Of a DNA stretch of 5,752 bases, positions 1-5,752 are shown piece by piece. The position numbers were made by a program, and so were the translations under genes. This DNA comes from Gammaproteobacteria bacterium (GTDB lineage: Bacteria; Pseudomonadota; Gammaproteobacteria; GCA-001735895), in assembly GCA_015494335.1 (NCBI GenBank), contig WGBK01000136.1, positions 1-5,752 on the forward strand, given 5' to 3'. The notes beneath the pieces were generated by a model. It was not told where the DNA came from and searched no databases. It saw nothing but the letters and a program-made list of their open reading frames with translations. The stretch's first letter is position 1. Every line of letters starts with the position of its first letter.

Positions 1-1122
1 CAAATAGATTCTGGTTCTTTTCCCTTCGGCAACTATTGCCATAAGACGGGTTCCCAAACGTCCTTCCTTGCCTTCCGATTTAATGTATTTTGGCTGTATT
101 GGGCTACCAGAGAGAATACAGCGGAAGTTAGCACCGCGAGATAGTTTTGTTCCATTTTTTGCATTGGCCGGAGGCTTGCCTATTCGCACCTCAAACTGAT
201 AATTGTCTCCTTTAACAACGGGCTCCACCCAGGCCTCCTTTCCCTTCTTGCTGGAAAGGACAAAGCTAGAGATTAGCGGTACATCCACATGGGAGAAGGC
301 CGGATTGGGGCTCTTGACCGTGCGCGCCCAGATCCAGGCAATGACTGTAAGCTCCTGCCCTTCATATGGTTTGAGATCGGGCCGCTCGGCGACCATCTTG
401 GGTGTAATCTTGATTTTGGGATAGAGATGACCGATACGTTTTCTCGCCTGTTCGTGCATCCAATATCCGTACCGGCGAATATCCTCGGCTAAACCGTTCA
501 CACCGGACCAGTCATCCATTAGTTTTTTCTGTTTCTCGCCCTTAGGAACTGGTCCTACCGGTGCACGCCCAGCGAATTTTGGTGGAATCTCGATCATAGC
601 CTTATTGATCATCACCGCTACCGGGTTGAGGTCAGAGGCATAGGACTCCATACCCAGCCTCTGTGCCTCCAGCGGAATGGCGCCGCCACCGGCGAATGGA
701 TCGTGTAAGGCAGGGAGCTTGTCAGGGTTGAACAGCTCAGATGCTTGTGGGTGGTTACGGTTAAGATGGCAGACCTCGCGCCAGCTTTCCCAAATTGCCT
801 TACGGGCACGATTCAGCACTTCTTCGTTATTAGTGTTCTCCCATTTGACCAATTCCCGGATGATGTCAAAGAGCTGCTCGCGCTTGCGCTCTGCTTCTTT
901 CTTGTTGACGCCGTACCCGATTTCTCGCTGGTAGCCGGGGTCGTTGACCATCTGAGCAAAAAGTACGGCCCGTGCGGCGGCTAAAGGCCGCCGCGCCCAC
1001 CAAAGGTGGATACCGCGCGGATGGGCACCGATCCCCGGCATTTTTTCATGTGCGCATGCTGCGTTGATGTCGTCGAGCGGCAGTGCGACTTCGATGAGTT
1101 TTTTAGGAGATTTGACATTCAT
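1..1122 (-). CDS. DUF1156-family DNA methyltransferase, N-terminal part (partial)
   Basis: The frame is open from ATG 1122-1120 for 374 codons to the left edge, with no stop. It opens with the DUF1156 signature: KKLIEVALPLDDIN (7-20) and HLWWARRPLAAARAVLFAQ (39-57). The S-adenosylmethionine-binding motif I, DPFAGGGAIPLEA, is at 141-153, and ASDLNPVAVMINKAM (162-176) supplies the following acidic strand (D164). A family-typical region follows: WIWARTVKSPNPAF (263-276), FRCILSGSPI (333-342) and GRLGTRLMAIVAEG (354-367). The catalytic DPPY motif is not in the visible part and should lie beyond the edge, since family members are usually about 900-1000 residues. The family is annotated as adenine-specific DNA methylase with a Zn-ribbon, but here the expected ribbon cysteines are mostly replaced. 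The start lies 2 nt after the FRG stop with only a weak AAGAG 11 nt upstream, implying coupled translation. Likely role: methylating host DNA in a restriction-like defence system. Confidence 0.93.
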   Translation of the reverse strand, partial: MNVKSPKKLIEVALPLDDINAACAHEKMPGIGAHPRGIHLWWARRPLAAARAVLFAQMVNDPGYQREIGYGVNKKEAERKREQLFDIIRELVKWENTNNEEVLNRARKAIWESWREVCHLNRNHPQASELFNPDKLPALHDPFAGGGAIPLEAQRLGMESYASDLNPVAVMINKAMIEIPPKFAGRAPVGPVPKGEKQKKLMDDWSGVNGLAEDIRRYGYWMHEQARKRIGHLYPKIKITPKMVAERPDLKPYEGQELTVIAWIWARTVKSPNPAFSHVDVPLISSFVLSSKKGKEAWVEPVVKGDNYQFEVRIGKPPANAKNGTKLSRGANFRCILSGSPIQPKYIKSEGKEGRLGTRLMAIVAEGKRTRIYL

Positions 1123-1124
1123 GT

Positions 1125-2108
1125 TTATATATTCTCTTGGGGTGATGTTCTGATATCAGGCGTACCAAATTGGGAAAAACCCGTGAAATCTGGATAAATT
1201 GTCGAGTGCTTATAACCAAACTGTTTCTGCAACCGTTCACGGATTTCCTGTTTGGCATTGGCTCGGATGCGGAATGTGTACACTGCGTCTTGTGAAACAC
1301 CACCGCGTTGCACATCCAACTTGTGTGGTCGCAGGGAGACCGAGATCGCGGCCCTTACTTCGTCAATTTTCCAATATCCTTTTCCCTCGGGTCCTTTAGG
1401 CCATTGATTGGGCCCTTCAGGACCTGTACTCAAAGGAACTCCCCCGAAAATAAATCCACCATTTTGCGCTGCAATCCGGCTATCAAAATGAGGAGGCTTC
1501 CATGCAAACACTTTTGCGCACCATGTCTTATATGCATCCCTTTCATTTTTACTTGCGTTTTTATCAGGGTCGCCAATCCATGGGCGTTTATATGCATCCT
1601 CCCATTCTCTGTAATCTTGGGATTCGTTAATTAGCCTGTTGGTAACATCTATTGCAAACAATCTTGCGTCAATGTTTTCGTACACTGGTTCGCCATTCTC
1701 CCTCTTGGGCTCAACGGCAAACCAGACGCCGATCCATGGGTTGAACGTAACGTCGATCATTCGCGTAGGGGCGCCGTAATGTTGGAGGGCCGCCAGTTGG
1801 TTTAGAATTGACAGCCTTCCCAGGGAGGGAGACATGTGTAAGCCCCATCTATGTACTTCTGCTAAAATAGCGCCTTCCTTCTTATATAGATCTCGCTCGT
1901 CCAGAAGGTCTCCTTTGGTCCACAGCAATCTCCTGTATAGAGAACTATGGAGCGGCCACGAAGCGTTGATTTGTCCTCTCCATGCAAAAAGCTTATTTTT
2001 GCTATTCCATTTTCTGAAAACCTTATTAATACAATCAACTAGCTCATCATAACTACTGATGGTGGTTTCGTAAGGCCCCCAGAAGCTTTCAATGTCCATA
2101 TCTGTCAT
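1125..2108 (-). CDS. FRG domain-containing protein
   Basis: Complete 327-residue soluble protein. It carries the marks of the FRG domain (named for a conserved F/Y-R-G motif): FAWRGQ (41-46), SSLYRR (55-60), LQHYGAPTRMIDVT (108-121) followed by NPWIGVWFA (123-131), RIAAQNGGFIFGG (211-223) and near the C-terminus TIYPDFTGFSQF (303-314). There is no signal peptide or membrane segment. FRG proteins are widespread in bacteria and phages and frequent in defence islands, but I know of no settled biochemical activity. A Gly/Pro-rich insertion (229-244) holds GPEG twice with a 10-residue period. The ATG overlaps the helicase stop as ATGA (2108-2105), so translation is probably coupled, and the methyltransferase starts 2 nt after its TAA. 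The gene is about 47% G+C, clearly lower than the helicase, which suggests separate acquisition. Plausible roles are an effector or regulator of the methylase-helicase pair; neither is shown. Confidence 0.9.
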   Translation of the reverse strand: MTDMDIESFWGPYETTISSYDELVDCINKVFRKWNSKNKLFAWRGQINASWPLHSSLYRRLLWTKGDLLDERDLYKKEGAILAEVHRWGLHMSPSLGRLSILNQLAALQHYGAPTRMIDVTFNPWIGVWFAVEPKRENGEPVYENIDARLFAIDVTNRLINESQDYREWEDAYKRPWIGDPDKNASKNERDAYKTWCAKVFAWKPPHFDSRIAAQNGGFIFGGVPLSTGPEGPNQWPKGPEGKGYWKIDEVRAAISVSLRPHKLDVQRGGVSQDAVYTFRIRANAKQEIRERLQKQFGYKHSTIYPDFTGFSQFGTPDIRTSPQENI

Positions 2109-5100
2109 AAGCTTTCCTCCGGGGAGACAGCCTTGGACAACAATTTTCTCAGATCGAGATTCTTGCTGGCTTCTGCCCAATCCGGTTCTTGGTTGAACGG
2201 CTGCTTGATGTAATAAGGTCCTTCGTATCCATCACCGTCCACGATCACAACGGCCAGGATGAACTTGTCCGCTTGGTTGAAGGCATAGAGGATCTCGTTG
2301 CGGCTGATGGTGATGGTGGTCTGGCCCTTGGCGCGCCCCTTGACCTCGATGTGGCGGTCGGGCTTGATGGAGCCGTCCGGGTTGGGCTTGGGTCGGGCGG
2401 TAATGTCCCAGCCGCATTTCTCGGCGGAGACGTCCCAGACCTCCTGCCCAAAGCTGCGCTCTACCTTCATAACCGCCTGCATGGCGACTTGCTCGATGCG
2501 GGAGCGTGCCTCGGCATCGGCAGTGAAGATCGCCTCACCCTTGCGGCTTGCCAGCAGGCCCTGCGGGATGACCAGTGCGCCGCCGATGACCACGGGGGTA
2601 CTTGACACCACGTTCTTCATTGCCTCCAGTTCCCGCTTGCGCTGGGCCAGCCGCTCAGTGAGTTCGTCCACCCGGCGGCGGGCCATTTCCGGCTGCATGC
2701 GGGGCTGCCTGCCGGCTCGGACCTCTTCGCTGAGCTTGATGTAGCGTTCGGACCAGTAGTTGATCTCCTTGACCAGGCGGTCGTTGACTGCCGCCAGAAT
2801 CTTGTTGGCCTGGCGTTCCCGACGGGACTTCACCTCCTGGTAGTGCTCCGGCACCAGTTTCTGGCTGGCATAGTGCAGGGCCAGGCCTTCCAGGTTTTGC
2901 CTGACCCACGGCGAGTCCAGGACATCCGCGATCAGGGTTTTGTCCGCATCACTGATCGGTTGCAGATCGAGGTGAGGTGCCCAGCCAGCAAAGGTCGCAT
3001 TGCCGTGTTGGTCGATGGCCACGAACTGAAGGCGGCGTGACACGGTGCGAGGGTTGTCTGCGCTGCTCTCACGCACCTCGTGGTCGATCATGAAGAGGAT
3101 ACGTGGCTCGGTCCCGTCGTCGTTGGGGTCGACCAGAACGGCGCCCTGTTTTAGCTTGGCGCGGTGGGCCGAGAGGATCAGGTCGGTGGTGGCATTCATC
3201 AGGGGGTGGGCCGGGTGGACCAGGTCGGCCATGGGTTTGCCGTGGATGCGGACCTTGTCCTTCTCGAAGCAGATTCGCTCATATTTCTTCAGCACCGGGG
3301 TGCGGGTCTCGCCGATGACCCGGTCGCGTTCCCGGATGGCGGCCGGCACGTGCCGGATCTCGAACCGGCCCGGCTCACGTGGGCGCATTTCGCCGCCCAG
3401 CGTCTGGAAGGCCTCGGTGAAGAAGGCACGGATGAAATAGGGCTGCAGTTTGCGCGCCTCGGCCTTTTCCATCTCCTCCTTGACGTGGTAGAGGTCCTCC
3501 AGCGTCATGTGCTGGTCCACCAGAGCGTTGCGGCGGATGATCTCCTTCAGGTGCTCGGTATCCAGGGCGCCCTCGATCTTCTTCTCCAGTCGGGCCTTGA
3601 CCTCCGGCGACTCGCCATAGCGGATGGCCTCGATGAGCAGGTCCTTGAGCGAGACGCCCTCAAAGGCCTCGCCCAGGATGTCAAATACCTTGCCGCCGAG
3701 CGCCTGCTTTTCCACCTCCAGCTTCTCGAACAGCTTCTGGAAAACATCACCCTCGCGGGTGCCCCTGGCCACCAAGTTCCAGAGGTGGCAAACCTCGGTC
3801 TGGCCAATGCGGTGGATGCGCCCGAAACGCTGTTCCAGGCGATTGGGGTTCCAGGGCAGGTCGTAATTGACCATCAGGTTGGCGTTTTGCAGGTTGACGC
3901 CTTCGCCGGCGGCGTCGGTGGCGACCAGCACCAGCACATCGGGGTTGTTGCGGAACTCTTCCTGCGCCTTGCGGCGATCGTCGCGATTGGTGCCCCCGTG
4001 GATAGTGATGACGGCATCGGGGTTGCCGAGCATGCCGGCGATACGGCCCTTCAGATAGTGGAGGGTGTCTTTGTGCTCGGTGAAGATGATGAGCTTGCGG
4101 CGGCTGCCCGAGGCGGTGTACATCTCCGCGCGATCCTGCAAGAGGTGGGAGAGTTCCTCCCACTTCTTGTCTTGGCCCGACTGCACCACGTTGAGGGCCT
4201 GTTGCTCCAGGTCCTTGAGGATTTCAATCTCCGCCTGGAGTTCGGGGACGGTCTCGGCTGCCGTGGCCTGGTCGAGGACCTGGTCGGCGTAGGCTTCGTA
4301 TTCTTCCGGGGTCAGCTCGTCTTCCAGCTCGTCGAAATTCTCGGGCAGATCGATGGGCTTCTTGACGACATATTCGCCCAGGGTTTCCGCCACGCCATCC
4401 TGGCGGAGCTTCTCACCACGGGCGACCAGCTTCATCTCCTCCAGTCGTGATTCCAGGCGCTTGTGGCGCCGTTTGAGCGACTGATAGATGGCTTCCGGAC
4501 TGGAGGCAAGGCGGCGCTGGAGCTGGGTGAGCGCGAAGCCGACGGTATTCTTCTTCTTGCCGCTAAGCCTGTCGGCGCGGTTCATTTCGTTGCGCACGTA
4601 ATCGGTCACCGCCACGTAGAGAGCCGCCTCCAGGTCGGAGAGTTCGTAGTTGGCGGTGTAGGCCCGGCGCTCCGGGAACAGCGGGGTGCCGTCGAACTTG
4701 AGCAGTTCTTCCTTGACCATGCGCCGCATCATGTCGGAGACATCGACCTTGTGGGCGCCTTCGCGGAACTTGCCGTAGAAGCGATCCGTGTCGAGCAGGG
4801 AAAGCCAGATCTGGAAATCTGCCTCCTTGCCGTTGTGCGGCGTGGCGGTCATCAGCAGGAAGTGGCGGGTGATGGACCCCAGCAGCTCGCCGAGCTGGAA
4901 GCGCTTGGTCTTGTTGACCTTGTTGCCGAAGTAGTTGGCAGATAGCTTGTGGGCCTCGTCGACGACGATCAGGTCCCACTCAGTGGCCTTGAGCTTGTCC
5001 TGGTAATCCTCATTGCGCGAGAGCTGATCCAGCCGGGCGATGACCAGATCCTGCTCGTCGAACCAGTTTCCGGAGGCGCACTGTTCCTGTTTCTCGCGGC

Positions 5101-5647
5101 TGAAGATCTCGAACTGGATGCCGAACTTTTCCAGCATCTCGTCCTGCCACTGTTCGGTCAGGGCACCGGGTGCCACGATCAGGATGCGCTTGGCGTCGGC
5201 GCGCATCAGCAGTTCACGGATCAGGAGGCCGGCCATGATGGTCTTGCCGGCACCGGGGTCATCCGCCAGCACGAAGCGCAGAGGCTGTTTAGGCAGCATG
5301 GCCTCATACACGGCCGAGATCTGGTGGGGGAGCGGCTCCACATTCGCGGTGTGGACCGCCATCATGGGGTCGAAGAGGTGGGCCAGGCGAATCCGCAGGG
5401 CCTCCAGCCCCAGCTTGAAGTCGGCACCGTCTGCGTCGAAGGCCCAGGGACGGCCGTTCTCGGCCAGCTCCAGGCGGGCTTCGTCCGAGCGGAAGAGCAT
5501 CTGTTCGCCCAAACGCCCCTGGTTGTCCTTGTAATAGACGGTGACGGCGTTGTCGCCCACGGGTTCGGTTTGCACGACCCGCACGATCTCATCGGGCAGG
5601 ATGCCGCGAATCTGGGCGTCTTTCTTGATGTCTTCGAGTTTGAGCAT
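2105..5647 (-). CDS. SNF2/DEAH-family helicase with C-terminal DUF3883 domain, defence-associated
   Basis: Complete superfamily 2 ATPase of 1180 residues, probably a cytosolic DNA translocase. Motifs in order: the Q-like PLPHQ (105-109); Walker A DDPGAGKT (129-136); motif Ia LIVAPGALTEQW (156-167); motif II DEAH (230-233); motif III LLMTATPHNGK (264-274). The second RecA lobe has IIFTEHKDTLHYLK (520-533), motif V VATDAAGEGVNLQ (575-587) and motif VI QRFGRIHRIGQ (606-616) with both expected arginines. Between the lobes, about 390-510, is a charged, Glu/Arg-rich, probably coiled-coil insertion. Another helical charged stretch spans about 930-1010. The tail (about 1059-1137) is DUF3883-like, with GWDI (1079-1082) and HIEVKGR (1099-1105), a D...ExK pattern resembling PD-(D/E)XK nucleases. 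All ATPase motifs are intact, and the length suits the large helicases found beside DUF1156 methyltransferases. The role in anti-phage defence is inferred from that association. The start at 5647 has an AGGGA 5 nt upstream. DrmD of DISARM is an analogous protein; I do not claim orthology. Confidence 0.93.
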   Translation of the reverse strand: MLKLEDIKKDAQIRGILPDEIVRVVQTEPVGDNAVTVYYKDNQGRLGEQMLFRSDEARLELAENGRPWAFDADGADFKLGLEALRIRLAHLFDPMMAVHTANVEPLPHQISAVYEAMLPKQPLRFVLADDPGAGKTIMAGLLIRELLMRADAKRILIVAPGALTEQWQDEMLEKFGIQFEIFSREKQEQCASGNWFDEQDLVIARLDQLSRNEDYQDKLKATEWDLIVVDEAHKLSANYFGNKVNKTKRFQLGELLGSITRHFLLMTATPHNGKEADFQIWLSLLDTDRFYGKFREGAHKVDVSDMMRRMVKEELLKFDGTPLFPERRAYTANYELSDLEAALYVAVTDYVRNEMNRADRLSGKKKNTVGFALTQLQRRLASSPEAIYQSLKRRHKRLESRLEEMKLVARGEKLRQDGVAETLGEYVVKKPIDLPENFDELEDELTPEEYEAYADQVLDQATAAETVPELQAEIEILKDLEQQALNVVQSGQDKKWEELSHLLQDRAEMYTASGSRRKLIIFTEHKDTLHYLKGRIAGMLGNPDAVITIHGGTNRDDRRKAQEEFRNNPDVLVLVATDAAGEGVNLQNANLMVNYDLPWNPNRLEQRFGRIHRIGQTEVCHLWNLVARGTREGDVFQKLFEKLEVEKQALGGKVFDILGEAFEGVSLKDLLIEAIRYGESPEVKARLEKKIEGALDTEHLKEIIRRNALVDQHMTLEDLYHVKEEMEKAEARKLQPYFIRAFFTEAFQTLGGEMRPREPGRFEIRHVPAAIRERDRVIGETRTPVLKKYERICFEKDKVRIHGKPMADLVHPAHPLMNATTDLILSAHRAKLKQGAVLVDPNDDGTEPRILFMIDHEVRESSADNPRTVSRRLQFVAIDQHGNATFAGWAPHLDLQPISDADKTLIADVLDSPWVRQNLEGLALHYASQKLVPEHYQEVKSRRERQANKILAAVNDRLVKEINYWSERYIKLSEEVRAGRQPRMQPEMARRRVDELTERLAQRKRELEAMKNVVSSTPVVIGGALVIPQGLLASRKGEAIFTADAEARSRIEQVAMQAVMKVERSFGQEVWDVSAEKCGWDITARPKPNPDGSIKPDRHIEVKGRAKGQTTITISRNEILYAFNQADKFILAVVIVDGDGYEGPYYIKQPFNQEPDWAEASKNLDLRKLLSKAVSPEESL
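2116..2120 (-). promoter_or_regulatory. Strong ribosome binding site for the FRG gene
   Basis: On the minus strand GGAGG is followed by a 7-nt spacer and then the ATG at 2108-2106, a near-ideal Shine-Dalgarno arrangement. It lies inside the last codons of the helicase gene (encoding PEES). It decides the start of the FRG gene: the upstream in-frame ATG at 2180 would put this site inside the coding sequence and add 24 residues that only re-read helicase codons in another frame. Confidence 0.85.
2327..2473 (-). other. DUF3883 domain, nuclease-like ExK segment of the helicase
   Basis: These codons encode about residues 1059-1107 of the helicase protein. The core is GWDI (D1081), about 18 residues of Pro/Asp-rich loop, then HIEVKGR (E1101, K1103). 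The domain continues to about residue 1137 with ISRNEILYA (N1117, E1118) and a hydrophobic strand FILAVVIVDG. The pattern of an Asp, then a strand carrying E-x-K, then a helix with Asn/Glu is what PD-(D/E)XK enzymes show. DUF3883 is a common C-terminal appendage of defence helicases. Catalysis has not been shown here, so a DNA-binding role remains possible. Confidence 0.7.
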
Positions 5648-5659
5648 TTGCGTCCCTGC

Positions 5660-5752
5660 CTACTCTTCTTCGTCCTTGTGATAACCTGGCGCAATGACCA
5701 GATTCTCCACATCATAGAGCGCCTGGCGGTTCTTGAGCCAGAGGTGGTATTC
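5660..5752 (-). CDS. C-terminal end of an unidentified upstream gene (partial)
   Basis: The minus strand is open from the right edge of the window for 30 codons and ends with TAG at 5662-5660. The visible tail contains LWLKNRQALYDVENLV and finishes VIAPGYHKDEEE, a charged acidic end typical of a soluble protein. I do not recognise the family from this fragment. It lies only 12 nt upstream of the helicase start on the same strand, which makes it the preceding gene of the same operon. In related loci such a position may hold another defence-associated gene, but nothing in the 30 residues proves that. The reading frame is credible because it is uninterrupted, ends just before a well-placed ribosome binding site and start codon, and lies in a densely packed gene cluster. 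Confidence 0.7.
   Translation of the reverse strand, partial: EYHLWLKNRQALYDVENLVIAPGYHKDEEE

Noticed and set aside
618..809. 63-codon minus-strand frame within the methyltransferase
   Set aside because: It overlaps the methyltransferase in another frame over the conserved motif I region and has no independent support.
974..994. Perfect 8-bp GC hairpin with a 5-nt loop, terminator-like
   Set aside because: It sits in codons for the conserved ARRPLAAARA stretch of the methyltransferase, has no T-run after it on either strand, and follows from repeated Ala/Arg codons.
1116..1118. Second ATG 4 nt after the methyltransferase start
   Set aside because: It is out of frame with the DUF1156 protein; only the ATG at 1122-1120 opens the frame carrying the family motifs.
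1112..1131. TTGACA followed by TATATA on the plus strand, promoter-like
   Set aside because: The spacing between the two boxes is only 8 bases, far from about 17, and no plus-strand gene follows.
1308..1634. Hydrophobic plus-strand frame resembling a small membrane protein or toxin
   Set aside because: It is antisense to the FRG gene. Lys-, Asn- and Glu-rich codons read backwards give Phe, Leu and Ile, which explains the hydrophobicity. No ribosome binding site or family resemblance was seen.
2109..2180. 24-residue N-terminal extension of the FRG protein from ATG 2180
   Set aside because: It only re-reads helicase codons in another frame. The ATG at 2108 has a strong Shine-Dalgarno site and an ATGA overlap with the helicase stop.
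3164..4450. 428-codon open frame on the plus strand
   Set aside because: It lies wholly antisense to the helicase gene, whose motifs are intact through this stretch. Long antisense frames are common opposite GC-rich genes, and its Leu/Val/Gly/Asp-rich product shows no recognisable domain.
4463..4945. 160-codon open frame on the plus strand
   Set aside because: Antisense to the helicase, in the same register relation to it as the frame at 3164-4450; it is the mirror of helicase codons, with no ribosome site or family.

Overview
The window is one stretch of a minus-strand operon with almost no non-coding DNA. Reading in the direction of transcription (high to low coordinates) it holds: the last 30 codons of an unidentified gene (5752-5660); a complete 1180-residue SNF2/DEAH-type helicase with a C-terminal DUF3883 domain (5647-2105); a complete 327-residue FRG-domain protein (2108-1125); and the first 374 codons of a DUF1156-family adenine-type DNA methyltransferase that runs off the left edge (1122-1). 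The junctions are 12 nt, a 4-nt ATGA overlap and 2 nt, so the genes are almost certainly co-transcribed and in part translationally coupled. No intergenic gap is long enough for an independent promoter or terminator, and there is no RNA gene, transposon, CRISPR array or attachment site.

The gene content points to an anti-phage, restriction-modification-like locus. A DUF1156 methyltransferase beside a large SNF2-like helicase is a recurrent pairing in defence islands, often with a DUF499 ATPase and other partners, and it is analogous in layout to the DISARM methylase plus SNF2 helicase (DrmD) core. The likely logic, inferred rather than shown, is that the methyltransferase marks self DNA and the helicase, with its nuclease-like DUF3883 tail, acts on unmarked incoming DNA. 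The FRG protein is the unusual element: an accessory protein of unknown activity placed inside the operon between helicase and methyltransferase.

Base composition is mosaic. By hand count the FRG gene is about 47% G+C (447 of 960 bases, 1141-2100), four sampled 60-base lines of the helicase gene average about 61%, and four sampled lines of the methyltransferase about 51%. The drop begins in the last 100-200 bases of the helicase gene. This suggests that the operon was assembled from parts of different origin. The host is a bacterium with Shine-Dalgarno-led genes, and the helicase codon use would suit a moderately GC-rich proteobacterium, but nothing here fixes the taxon.

No part of the window longer than about 12 bases lacks a gene.
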